64,000 bases of DNA, from NCBI RefSeq assembly GCF_002081715.1, contig NZ_MUKP01000009.1, positions 96,817 to 160,816 of the forward strand, in the 5' to 3' direction. Source of the stretch: Nocardia donostiensis. GTDB lineage: Bacteria > Actinomycetota > Actinomycetes > Mycobacteriales > Mycobacteriaceae. Position numbers and translations under genes: made by a program. The notes under the pieces are model-generated. The model saw nothing but the letters and a program-made list of their open reading frames with translations. It ran no database searches and had not been told where the DNA came from. Below, piece by piece: positions 35,239 to 46,045 of the stretch (position 1 is its first letter; the number at the start of each line of letters is the position of its first letter).

Positions 35239-36213
35239 GTGCTGCCGGGAACCACGGACCGGGCGGCCTCACTGCTGCACGGCCTCACCGACCGTATCGA
35301 CTCCACCCTGCAGCAGGGCACCTGGCAGGTTGCGGACAAATTTCGCCGCACCAGCCGGTTCAGCAGATACACGGCCGACCACCTGGAATACGCCGACGGC
35401 GTTCTCGGACAACTACTGGGCCGCACTCCACCATCCGCCCCCGCGCCTGGGCGGGACTGGGGTTATCGGCCCAGCGCAGCCGAATCCCGGATGGCCGCGC
35501 GACGGATGGTCGCCGAGGTCCCGTTCACCGGCGACATGCGCATCGATGTCCTGCGCAGCATCTCCGAGGTCTACAAGATGCGCTCCGATGACGGCCAACT
35601 GAATATCTACAAACCCACCGGGGGCCTGGATTTCGAACCCGACTCGTTGGAGCGGCGCATGCTCGAAGGGTTCACCGACCGGGAGATCGCCGCCTACCGC
35701 CTCGACGAGATCCTGGGGTTCGGCCGCATTCCCCCGACGGCCCGGACCAGCGGGCCCGTCGGCCCCGAAGTGGAGTCCGCCGGACCGGGAACGATCCAGC
35801 AGTTCATCGAATCACCGAAGGGACGCCGGGCATGGCGATATCCGAGGCTGCAACAGCAGCAGGTTGCTGTCGACGACTACATCATGGGGAACCGTGACCG
35901 CCATATCGGGAATTACCGCACAGTCATAGTGGGAGGTCACGCGCAGGTCTTGGCCATCGATCACGCACGGTCCTTCTCGCTCGGCAACCCGCTCACCGTC
36001 GATATCAGGTCACCGTTCGTGTACGCCCAGCGCGGAATACCGTTCGAGCCGGATGTACTGAACGCGCTGAAGCGAGCGGATAACGATCTGTTGTACGCCG
36101 CACTCGGCGACGCCGGGATCCAGGAGCAGGCGATCGACGGGGCGATCACCCGCCTGGAGAAGCTGCGCACACTGGGCATGATCCCGCCCGATGTCCTGGT
36201 GCGTCGGCGCTGA
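35239..36213 (+). CDS. PI3/4-kinase-like (protein-kinase fold) protein
   Basis: 324 residues from GTG 35239, GGAG eleven bases upstream. Kinase-fold hallmarks in order: LNIYKPTGG (candidate ATP-binding Lys125); EIAAYRLDEILGFGRIPPT; VDDYIMGNRDRHIGNYRTV, in which D220-R-H-x-G-N225 matches the DRHxxN catalytic loop of PI3/4-kinase-like proteins; and VLAIDHARSFSLGNPL, in which D241 corresponds to the metal-binding D of IDHG/DFG. The N-terminal 95 residues are helical and of unknown relation. Bacterial relatives are annotated phosphatidylinositol 3/4-kinase-like or HipA-like; the substrate (protein, lipid or nucleotide) is unknown. All key residues are intact, so it is probably active. Confidence 0.75.
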   Translation: MLPGTTDRAASLLHGLTDRIDSTLQQGTWQVADKFRRTSRFSRYTADHLEYADGVLGQLLGRTPPSAPAPGRDWGYRPSAAESRMAARRMVAEVPFTGDMRIDVLRSISEVYKMRSDDGQLNIYKPTGGLDFEPDSLERRMLEGFTDREIAAYRLDEILGFGRIPPTARTSGPVGPEVESAGPGTIQQFIESPKGRRAWRYPRLQQQQVAVDDYIMGNRDRHIGNYRTVIVGGHAQVLAIDHARSFSLGNPLTVDIRSPFVYAQRGIPFEPDVLNALKRADNDLLYAALGDAGIQEQAIDGAITRLEKLRTLGMIPPDVLVRRR

Positions 36214-36439
36214 TCTCAGGACCCGGCCCGGTATTCGCAGGCCCCGCACAACCGGTTGGCCATGGCAGATCTGCGGATCGGAGGTAATGCGATCAAGGCG
36301 CGACGCGGGAACCCCAGGGATCCTGTAGCCCTCGGATAATGGTCGGCGCGGAACCATCGGGACCGCAGAACTTCGCTGGCCAGGAACTCGGCCTACTGCT
36401 GTTCGGCATCGAGCCGATCCAGGGCGTCCGCGCCGCGGT

Positions 36440-37243
36440 TCAGCCGCCGAGTTTGCGGTAGAACGCGCCCGCGATGGGGGCGGTGAACGCGCGTGGCCCG
36501 TATTGGCCTGCGACGCTCATTCCTTTGCTGATCAGGCCGGGGACGACGCGCATCTTGTTGCGGGCGAGTGCGTCGATGGAGATTTTTGCGGTGTGTTCGG
36601 CTGATACCCACATGAAACCGGGGACCATGCGGTCGACGATGGATGCCTCGGCTGGGTCGGGGGTCTCGGTGCGGACCGGGCCTGGGGCCAGCAGGGTGAC
36701 GTTCACCCCGGAACCTTTGAGTTCGCCACGCAGTGACTCGGAGAACGTGTTGGCGAATGCCTTGCTGGCGGCGTAGGTGGCGTTGTTGGGGATCGGCATA
36801 TTGCCCGCCGCGGAACCGGAGATCAGGATGCCGCCCGCGCGCCGACCCAGCATGCCGGGCAGCACGGCCAGTGTCAGATCGTGTACGGCGACCGCGTTGA
36901 GTTCCATCTGGTCGCGTTCATAGGCCGGGTCCAGTTCGGCGACAGGGCCGAAGGTCGCGATACCGGCGTTATTGCACAGGATCGCGATATCGCGGGCAGT
37001 GAGCTCGTCCACCAGCGGCTGCCGCTGCGCGCGGTCGGCCAGATCGACGGCGCGGACCTCGGCGGTGATGCCGTGCGCCAGGGTCAGCCGCTGCGCCAGC
37101 TCGTCGAGCAGCTGCTCACGCCGGGCGACGAGGATCAGCGAATAACCCCGCATCGCCAGTTCAGCGGCGAGCGCGGTCCCGATACCGGACGACGCCCCGG
37201 TCACCACGGCCCGGTTCTCAGCGGTAGGAGAAGGCAAACTCAC
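36440..37243 (-). CDS. cmrA: short-chain dehydrogenase, mycolate ketoreductase
   Basis: 267 residues from GTG 37243. SDR motifs: AVVTGASSGIGTALAAELA (cofactor loop), ILCNNAGIATFG, GGILISGSAAG and catalytic Y-x3-K in ATYAASKAF. The sequence is very close to my memory of M. tuberculosis Rv2509/CmrA (for example LNAVAVHDLTLAVLPGM, SESLRGELKGSGVNVTLLAP, KMRVVPGLISKGMSVA), the enzyme that reduces the beta-keto group of newly condensed mycolates. It implies that the organism makes mycolic acids. Confidence 0.88.
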   Translation of the reverse strand: MSLPSPTAENRAVVTGASSGIGTALAAELAMRGYSLILVARREQLLDELAQRLTLAHGITAEVRAVDLADRAQRQPLVDELTARDIAILCNNAGIATFGPVAELDPAYERDQMELNAVAVHDLTLAVLPGMLGRRAGGILISGSAAGNMPIPNNATYAASKAFANTFSESLRGELKGSGVNVTLLAPGPVRTETPDPAEASIVDRMVPGFMWVSAEHTAKISIDALARNKMRVVPGLISKGMSVAGQYGPRAFTAPIAGAFYRKLGG

Positions 37244-37311
37244 CCCGTCACCCTAAGCTCCGGTCCACCGGCTGCCGTAACCCACCGGCTGTTCAGGCCT
37301 GGCCCGCCCGC

Positions 37312-37746
37312 TCAGTAATCGTCTGGCAGCACTCGGAAGGCATCATGTCGCGTCAAAGGCGCGACTGCCCGAAAATCGCGCCGATCCAAAGTGAGTATGT
37401 CCGGGGTTTCGTACCGCTCCGCCAGGGCGACGTTCACGGAATCGGTGAGGTCCAGGCGCAGAGCCGCATAATGACGCTGGACACGGCGAGCCGTACGTAG
37501 CAACTCTGCCGGGACCGCGCCGATCTCGACTCGGCCGACGCCTTCTTGTGCGAGTAGCCAGTCGTTGACACTGTACGCCACGTCGCGGTTCAGGTTCCGT
37601 GTGATCACGTGCTCGATCTCGAGTAGCACGAGCGGCGAAACCACCGTCGAACCGGCGTGTTGTAGGACACTGCGCGCCGTGGCGTGTTCCGGATCGGCCG
37701 AGTTGAACGCAGCGATGAGCCCGGAGGTGTCACCGATCAGGATCAT
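37312..37746 (-). CDS. vapC: PIN-domain toxin of a VapBC pair
   Basis: 144 residues from ATG 37746. PIN fold: MILIGDTSGLIAAFNSADPE (first catalytic Asp), VSPLVLLEIEHVI (Glu), RLDLTDSVNVALAERYETPD (Asp), ILTLDRRDFRAV (Asp). A ribonuclease toxin, expected to cut RNA when the antitoxin is degraded. Its start codon overlaps the antitoxin stop by 4 bases. Confidence 0.9.
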   Translation of the reverse strand: MILIGDTSGLIAAFNSADPEHATARSVLQHAGSTVVSPLVLLEIEHVITRNLNRDVAYSVNDWLLAQEGVGRVEIGAVPAELLRTARRVQRHYAALRLDLTDSVNVALAERYETPDILTLDRRDFRAVAPLTRHDAFRVLPDDY

Positions 37747-37991
37747 CCACGATCCTCGGCGTCGGTGATGGCCGCTCGGACGGTTCGATCGACTTCTGCC
37801 GCGGTGACCGGCCTGCCCAAGTCGATGACCGGAATATCCCACTTCTCCTGCCATCGACGGGCTCGAAGTGCCGCAAGGTGGAACGCCTCGCGGAAGTATT
37901 CGGCCTCCGGGCGGCCCTCCCGAGCCGCTGCCTGTTTGATCGTCTCCAGGTCGGTCTCGTCGACCATGACGGTGGTTTTCTTGAGAGCCAT
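37743..37991 (-). CDS. vapB: ribbon-helix-helix antitoxin of a VapBC pair
   Basis: 82 residues. The N-terminus MALKKTTVMVDETDLETIKQ followed by AAAREGRPEAEYFREA is a ribbon-helix-helix domain that binds DNA; the C-terminus (WDIPVIDLGRPVTAAEVDRT) is the toxin-neutralising tail. It is upstream of and overlaps vapC (ATGA), the standard antitoxin-first order. Autoregulation is expected; I see no clear palindrome in the 34-base gap to fadH. Confidence 0.88.
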   Translation of the reverse strand: MALKKTTVMVDETDLETIKQAAAREGRPEAEYFREAFHLAALRARRWQEKWDIPVIDLGRPVTAAEVDRTVRAAITDAEDRG

Positions 37992-38025
37992 ATGGTTATG
38001 GTACCTCCGCCATAAGCGGTCGGGT

Positions 38026-40606
<2,581 letters not shown>

Positions 40607-40630
40607 GAGCGCAAGAATAAGCGCGCAGCC

Positions 40631-40660
40631 GGCCTATATGCAACTAGGTGCATATAGGCC
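40631..40660. promoter_or_regulatory. PadR operator between padR-fadH and the MFS gene
   Basis: 30-bp palindrome with arms GGCCTATATGCA and TGCATATAGGCC and centre ACTAGG; only one base pair mismatches. It lies between divergent starts 40606 and 40734. Confidence 0.75.
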
Positions 40661-40733
40661 GAGGGGTAGATCGGCTGCCAGAAGAACTTCGACGCCTCGA
40701 TCACGAAGCACCCTGACACACTAGGGTTCGGAT

Positions 40734-42068
40734 ATGAGCGAGGTGGACGCGCGGGTTGTCGAGCGTGAACGGCGCGGGCAGGTTATCGCGTGGGGGCTGT
40801 GGGATTGGGGGTCGGCGGCTTTCAATGCCGTGATTCTCACCTTCGTGTTCTCGGTGTATTTGACCGATACGGTCGGCGACGATCTGCCCGGCGGGATATC
40901 GGCGAGCGCATGGCTGGGCTGGGCGTTGGCCATCGGGGGACTGGTGGTGGCGGTGACCGCACCGGTCAGCGGGCAATGGTTCGATGCCACCGCCAACCGG
41001 AAAAGGTCGCTCGGCGTGCTGACCGCGCTCACCGTCGTGACGATGGCCGCGATGTTCTTCGTCCGCGACGACTACCACGATTTGTGGCTCGGGCTGGTGC
41101 TGCTCGCTGCGGGTTCGGTGGTGTTCGAGCTGGCCAACGTGCCCTACAACGCGATGCTGCGGCAGGTCTCGACGCCTGCCACGGTGGGCCGGGTATCCGG
41201 GTTCGGCTGGGCCATGGGCTATTTCGGCGGCATCTTCTTGCTGTTGATCTGCTATTTCGGTTTCATCGCCGGTGAAGGTGACCGGCGCGGGCTCCTCGGG
41301 GTGCCCACTGATGCAGGGTTGAATATCCGGCTGGTGGCGATGCTGGCCGCGGTGTGGTTCGCCGCTTTCGCGCTGCCGGTGCTGGTCGCGGTGCCCGAAC
41401 TGCGGCGCCCGGGTGCCGATCCCGGCGCCGATACCGCCGGTTTCCTCGGGTCCTACCGGGTGCTGTGGCGGGATCTGCGCGAATTGTGGGCCACCGATCG
41501 GCGCACCGTGGGTTTCCTGCTGGCCAGCGCGGTGTTCCGGGACGGTCTGGCCGGTGTGTTCACCTTCGGCGCGGTGCTCGCGGTCGCCGTGTACGGGCTG
41601 GCCGCCGCGGATGTGCTGCTGTTCGGGATCGCCGCCAATGTTGTCGCGGCGCTCGGCGCGACGGTGGCGGGGCGATTCGATGACCGGGTGGGGCCGAAAC
41701 GGGTGATCGTGGTGTCGCTGCTCGCGATGCTGATCTGTGGGATGGCGTTGCTGATGGTTTCCGGTCCGGTCATGTTCTGGATATTCGGCCTGCTGCTCAC
41801 ACTGTTCGTCGGCCCGGCGCAGGCATCCGCGCGTTCGTTCCTCACCCGGTTGGCCCCACCCGGTCGGGAAGGGCAGTTGTTCGGCCTCTACACCACCACC
41901 GGTCGCGCCGTATCGTTCCTCGCGCCCCTGCTCTTCGGCTTCTTCGCCTGGGCTTTCGCCACCGACCGCGCCGGGATCGCGGGACTGCTGGTTGTCCTCG
42001 GTGCTGGTCTGCTCGCCCTGCTTGCTGTCCCGGCACCAGACCGCGACCAGCAGGTCGATATCCGTTAG
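40734..42068 (+). CDS. MFS transporter, UMF1/Atg22-like family
   Basis: 444 residues with about twelve membrane helices. The N-terminal GLWDWGSAAFNAVILTFVFS and YLTDTVG, the loop GQWFDATANRKR and FELANVPYNAMLRQVSTPAT are characteristic of the UMF1 (Atg22-like) group, and SFLTRLAPPGREGQLFGLYT is the C-terminal half motif. Substrate unknown; relatives have been linked to amino-acid or drug efflux. It is divergent from padR-fadH and shares the palindrome at 40631-40660. Confidence 0.88.
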   Translation: MSEVDARVVERERRGQVIAWGLWDWGSAAFNAVILTFVFSVYLTDTVGDDLPGGISASAWLGWALAIGGLVVAVTAPVSGQWFDATANRKRSLGVLTALTVVTMAAMFFVRDDYHDLWLGLVLLAAGSVVFELANVPYNAMLRQVSTPATVGRVSGFGWAMGYFGGIFLLLICYFGFIAGEGDRRGLLGVPTDAGLNIRLVAMLAAVWFAAFALPVLVAVPELRRPGADPGADTAGFLGSYRVLWRDLRELWATDRRTVGFLLASAVFRDGLAGVFTFGAVLAVAVYGLAAADVLLFGIAANVVAALGATVAGRFDDRVGPKRVIVVSLLAMLICGMALLMVSGPVMFWIFGLLLTLFVGPAQASARSFLTRLAPPGREGQLFGLYTTTGRAVSFLAPLLFGFFAWAFATDRAGIAGLLVVLGAGLLALLAVPAPDRDQQVDIR

Positions 42069-42077
42069 TTCATCCCG

Positions 42078-42725
42078 CTAGTTCATCCCGCGCGGGCGCC
42101 ACACGCCCATTCCCAGGGCGATGAGGCGAACCTGCTGGACAGTGTGTTCGATGAGCGGCCCCTCCTCACGCGGGGTGGCCGAGATGTAGTCGGAGATGCC
42201 GTCGGCCACGGTCGAGACGATCAGATCCGCGGCGATCTCCAGATCCTCCGATGGCCAGGTGTCCAGCGCGGGGATACGGGAAAGGTCCACCACGAGCTCG
42301 CGGACGATCAACTGGAGTTCCAGGGCGATCGCCTGCCGCAGCGCTGCGGTACCGCCGCGTCGTTCCCGGACCAGAAACCCGAACAGGTCCCGTTTGGCGT
42401 CCACCTGGTCGAACACGAACCGTACCGTTTCCGACAGCCGGGCATCGGGGGTGCGCCGTAGCTGGCGCAGGGCCAGGCGCAGCGCGCGCACACCCTCGTC
42501 GACCAGGGTTGCGCCGAGGTCGTCGAGGGAGGCGAAATGCCGGTAGAACGCGGTCGGCACGATACCGGCGGAGCGCGCGATCTCACGCAGGCTGAGCGCG
42601 CCGAACCCGCGTTCGGCAGCCAGCGCCAGCGTGCCCTCCAGGAGGGCTTGCCGGGTGCGCTCCTTGCGCTCGACGCGCGTTTGGGCCTGCTCGCTCATTT
42701 CGGTGAGCATACATCCGTTCACCAT
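42078..42725 (-). CDS. TetR family regulator, DesT-like, of the desaturase operon
   Basis: 215 residues from ATG 42725; ATGs at 42710 and 42698 are alternatives. HTH: KERTRQALLEGTLALAAERG, then LSLREIARSAGIVPTAFYRH. The C-terminal domain (DEGVRALRLALRQLRRTPDA, DLFGFLVRERRGGTAALRQA) resembles DesT/FabR-type acyl-CoA sensors. It is divergent from the reductase-desaturase genes as DesT is in Pseudomonas, so it probably tunes Delta9 desaturation to the acyl-CoA pool through the dyad at 42802-42825. Confidence 0.85.
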   Translation of the reverse strand: MVNGCMLTEMSEQAQTRVERKERTRQALLEGTLALAAERGFGALSLREIARSAGIVPTAFYRHFASLDDLGATLVDEGVRALRLALRQLRRTPDARLSETVRFVFDQVDAKRDLFGFLVRERRGGTAALRQAIALELQLIVRELVVDLSRIPALDTWPSEDLEIAADLIVSTVADGISDYISATPREEGPLIEHTVQQVRLIALGMGVWRPRGMN

Positions 42726-42801
42726 GCGCTCATTCCCCAGATGTCGTTCGCGTCACATCTATCCCTTGTTGACAGGGGTGCCAGGGCATCCGGCACACTA
42801 G

Positions 42802-42825
42802 TTCAGTGTACAGACGTACACCGAA
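42802..42825. promoter_or_regulatory. operator of the desaturase operon regulator
   Basis: Symmetric 24-bp site: TTC, one base, GTGTAC, spacer AGAC, then GTACAC, one base, GAA, all centred at 42813.5. It lies just downstream of a consensus -35 box TTGACA (42769-42774), so binding would block the promoter of the reductase gene at 42873. Confidence 0.7.
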
Positions 42826-42872
42826 ACGGTTGCCGGTCGTGACCGGACAGACAACAGGCACGGAGAACCGAA

Positions 42873-43931
42873 ATGGTGGATCTGATCAATCTGGTGCAGC
42901 ACCTGACCACACCGCATCCACTCGACCGTTACCTGGAGCTGGTGCGCCCTATGCTCACCGTCCGCGATATGCGCGCCCAGATCACTGCGGTGGATCGCTC
43001 GGTACCCGGCTCGCTGACCCTGACCCTGCGCCCCACCCGGCAGTGGGCAGGCTTGCGCGCCGGGCAGTTCGTGCAGATCGGCGTCGTGATCGACGGCGTG
43101 CGGCATACCCGCTGCTATTCGCCGGTGAACTCCGAGCACGAACGTGACCGCCGTATCGATCTCACCATCCGCGCCCACCCGCACGGGTTGGTCTCGCAGT
43201 ATCTGCACCGCCATGCCGAACCCGGGATGGTGATCGGCTTGGAACCTGCGGGCGGAGTGTTCCACCTGCCCCACCCGCGTCCGGAGCGGGTGCTGCTGAT
43301 CAGCGGCGGCAGCGGTATCACCCCGGTGCTGTCCATGCTGCGCACCCTCGTCGCCGAGGGCTATCCGGGGCCGGTGGTTTTCCTGCATTACGCCCGTTCA
43401 CCAGAACTGGTGCCGCACCGCGACGAACTCGCCAGTATCGCCGCGACGCACCCGAACGTCGCCCTGGAACTGCGCTACCCCGAACGCGACGGCAGGCATT
43501 TCCACTACGACGAACTCGAACGGGTGGCCCCCTGGTTCGCCGCCGCGGACACCTACCTGTGCGGCCCACCACCGCTGATGGAGTCGGTGCGCACGGTGTA
43601 TCAGGCCGAACAGCTCACCGACCGGTTGCACACCGAGGAGTTCACGGTCTCCGTCGCGCCGGTCGACGCCGCCGAAGTGCAGGGCAGGACCATCTTCTCT
43701 GCCAGCGGAGTTGATGCCGACAACACCGGCGCGAGCCTGCTGGAACAGGCCGAAGTCGCGGGGTTGAGCCCGGAGTACGGCTGCCGGATGGGTATCTGCT
43801 TCTCCTGCACCGCAGTCCGGCGCAGCGGCTGCACCCGCAACCTACGCACCGGGGAACTCGCCGCCGACCCGGACCAGCCCATCCAACTGTGTGTCAACGC
43901 GGCCGTCGGCGATGTCGACATCGAAATCTGA
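42873..43931 (+). CDS. NADPH-ferredoxin-type oxidoreductase, electron donor of the acyl-CoA desaturase
   Basis: 352 residues; CGGAG lies nine bases before the ATG. Domains: FAD-binding (about 40-140; RAGQFVQIG, TRCYSPVNSE), NAD(P)-binding (about 145-260; LLISGGSGITPVLSMLRTL, TYLCGPPPLMESV) and a C-terminal 2Fe-2S plant-type ferredoxin (about 265-352; YGCRMGICFSCTA, SGCTRN, QLCVNAAVGDV). It corresponds to Rv3230c, which passes electrons to the membrane desaturase DesA3. The desaturase gene follows after 21 bases. Confidence 0.93.
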   Translation: MVDLINLVQHLTTPHPLDRYLELVRPMLTVRDMRAQITAVDRSVPGSLTLTLRPTRQWAGLRAGQFVQIGVVIDGVRHTRCYSPVNSEHERDRRIDLTIRAHPHGLVSQYLHRHAEPGMVIGLEPAGGVFHLPHPRPERVLLISGGSGITPVLSMLRTLVAEGYPGPVVFLHYARSPELVPHRDELASIAATHPNVALELRYPERDGRHFHYDELERVAPWFAAADTYLCGPPPLMESVRTVYQAEQLTDRLHTEEFTVSVAPVDAAEVQGRTIFSASGVDADNTGASLLEQAEVAGLSPEYGCRMGICFSCTAVRRSGCTRNLRTGELAADPDQPIQLCVNAAVGDVDIEI

Positions 43932-43952
43932 AGAACTGAAGGGGAATAACAG

Positions 43953-45137
43953 ATGACCATCCTCACCGAAACCACGGACGGGCCGCTGGTCCTCACCCCG
44001 GAACAGGTCGAAGAGATCGGCCGAGTGCTCGACGAACTGCGCGGCCGTATCGTCGCCGATCTCGGCGAGCGCGACCGCGAATACATCTACTCGATCATCA
44101 AGGCCCAGCGCGGTTTCGAAATCGCGGGCCGGGGTCTGTTGTACCTGGGTTTCCTGCCGCCGTTCTGGCTGGCCGGCGTTGCCGCGCTCGGGGTGTCGAA
44201 GATCCTCGACAACATGGAGATCGGCCATAACGTCATGCACGGCCAGTACGACTGGATGCGGGAAAACGGCCTCAACTCCCGGGTGTTCGAATGGGATACG
44301 GTCTGCCCGTCGGACCAGTGGAAGCATTCGCACAACTACATGCACCACACCTTCACCAATATCCACGGCCGCGACCGCGATATCGGTTACGGCGTGCTCC
44401 GTATCGACGAGGGGCAGAAGTGGAACCCGTACTACCTGGGCAACCCGCTGTATGCGTTCCTGCTGATGGTGTTCTTCGAGTGGGGTGTCATGCTCCACGA
44501 CCTGGAGGCCGACAACATCATCCAGGGCAAGCGGAAGTGGTCGGAGATCAAGCCGCTGCTCAAAGGGCAGTGGCGTAAGGCGAGCCGTCAGGTCCTCAAG
44601 GATTACATCATTTTCCCGCTGCTGAGCGGCCCGCTGTTCGCACATACTCTCACCGCGAACTTCACCGCGAACCTGGTGCGTAACCTGTGGGCCTACTCGA
44701 TCATCTTCTGCGGCCACTTCCCCTCGGGAGTACAGACGTTCACCGAGGAGGAGACCGAGAACGAGACCCGCGGCGAATGGTATGTGCGGCAGATGCTCGG
44801 CTCGGCCAATATCAGCGGCAGCACACTGTTCCACATCATGTCCGGCAACCTGTCGCATCAGATCGAACATCACCTGTTCCCCGATCTGCCCGCCAACCGG
44901 TACCCCGAGATCGCTCCCGAGGTGCGGGAGCTGTGCCAGAAGTACGGCCTGCCCTACAACACCGGCCCGCTCGGTAGGCAGATCGGCTCGGTGTGGGTGA
45001 AGATTTTCCAGCTGGCGCTTCCGCCGAGCCTGCTCGAATCGCGTTTCGCCAAACTGCTGCCTTCCGCGTTGCGGAAACGACCCGCTCCCGGTGTTATCGT
45101 GATGCGTCAGCGGACAGCAACCGAAGTGGGCGGGTAA
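43953..45137 (+). CDS. desA3: membrane acyl-CoA Delta9 desaturase (DesA3-type)
   Basis: 394 residues. The three histidine boxes of membrane di-iron desaturases are present: GHNVMHG (HxxxH), HSHNYMHHTFTN (HxxHH) and HQIEHHLFPDLPANRYPEI (HxxHH, with Q/E). Hydrophobic segments around LLYLGFLPPFWLAGVAALG, LYAFLLMVFFEWGVM and LWAYSIIFCGHFP anchor it in the membrane. It introduces the Delta9 double bond of oleate, drawing electrons from the preceding gene product. Same order as Rv3230c-Rv3229c. Regulated by the divergent TetR protein (inference). Confidence 0.95.
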   Translation: MTILTETTDGPLVLTPEQVEEIGRVLDELRGRIVADLGERDREYIYSIIKAQRGFEIAGRGLLYLGFLPPFWLAGVAALGVSKILDNMEIGHNVMHGQYDWMRENGLNSRVFEWDTVCPSDQWKHSHNYMHHTFTNIHGRDRDIGYGVLRIDEGQKWNPYYLGNPLYAFLLMVFFEWGVMLHDLEADNIIQGKRKWSEIKPLLKGQWRKASRQVLKDYIIFPLLSGPLFAHTLTANFTANLVRNLWAYSIIFCGHFPSGVQTFTEEETENETRGEWYVRQMLGSANISGSTLFHIMSGNLSHQIEHHLFPDLPANRYPEIAPEVRELCQKYGLPYNTGPLGRQIGSVWVKIFQLALPPSLLESRFAKLLPSALRKRPAPGVIVMRQRTATEVGG

Positions 45138-45488
45138 ATGATCGGGAAATTCGAAGCCAACAAGGATTTGATCCAGGAATTGACCACTTCCGGTGCGCGG
45201 CGCGTCGGCAATATCGCTTCGATCGTCGCCGGGACCGTGCAGGAGGTCACCCGCGAGATCGGGGAATGGATCACCGACGCCATCGAAATGAACGAAGCCG
45301 CGGCCGCGGCCCGTCGCGACGCGGCGGCACAGACGGCCCCGCACGATGTGGAACGCCCCGACGAGGCGTCCGATCGCGATCTCGACGCCGTTCCCGATCC
45401 GGCTCCCGGGTACGGAGAGCAGAGCACCGCGAGCACGATCGTCGACGCCGAAGTGGTCGACCCTGGAAACACCGAACGACATCGCTGA
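45138..45488 (+). CDS. small helical hypothetical protein, last gene of the desaturase operon
   Basis: 116 residues. ATG begins on the base after the desaturase stop codon, so translation is coupled. N-terminal 60 residues are amphipathic helix (LIQELTTSGARRVGNIASIV, VTREIGEWITDAIEMNEAAA); the rest is acidic and disordered. No transmembrane helix. Unknown function; an accessory role for the membrane desaturase is possible only by position. Confidence 0.65.
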   Translation: MIGKFEANKDLIQELTTSGARRVGNIASIVAGTVQEVTREIGEWITDAIEMNEAAAAARRDAAAQTAPHDVERPDEASDRDLDAVPDPAPGYGEQSTASTIVDAEVVDPGNTERHR

Positions 45489-45590
45489 GCAATCGCCGGC
45501 CGAGGGTACGTCCCCCGGTCGGCGTTGTTTCTCCTGCCGCTCGCGAAAACGCCGCTCAACGTCGCATTCCATGGGCTAACCTCGGAGTTC

Positions 45591-45911
45591 GTGCCCGCCT
45601 ACGTGTCCTCGCCGGAATTGACCTTCGGCTTCATGTTCGCTCTGGAAGACCCGGAGCGAATCGCGGAGGTGGTGCGCGAGCTCCAGCTGCGCAAAACCGT
45701 CTCGGTGTTCCGGCTGGCGCGGCTGTCCGATGACGCGGGCCCGCCGGAAAGATATGTGGTGAACTGGGCCGCCATTCCACAGATCTCCATCACCACCAGC
45801 GCACCCGAACCCGACGAACTGCGCGCCAGCCAGGTGATGCTGGTCAATGCGTTCCTCGGCGACGACGGCGATATCCGCCTGTATTCCGCGCAGGGCGACT
45901 CGCCGCGCTGA
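45591..45911 (+). CDS. small conserved hypothetical protein
   Basis: 106 residues from GTG 45591 (CGGAG 6 bases upstream, TAACCT further up as possible -10); the frame is open to 45525 but that extension looks non-coding. The sequence LTFGFMFALEDPERIAEVVR, KTVSVFRLARLSDDAGPPER and YVVNWAAIPQISITT suggests a compact alpha/beta fold. I do not recognise the family. Confidence 0.6.
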   Translation: MPAYVSSPELTFGFMFALEDPERIAEVVRELQLRKTVSVFRLARLSDDAGPPERYVVNWAAIPQISITTSAPEPDELRASQVMLVNAFLGDDGDIRLYSAQGDSPR

Positions 45912-46045
45912 CGTGAATCGCCGCGATCTTCGGGCATTCGGGAGATAACCCACACCGGGCCACACTGGGGACGGGCCCATCGTTACCGAAATGTAGCCTG
46001 GCGGGGGCAGCACCGAGACGACCAGATGGCAAGGAGTCCGACGCC

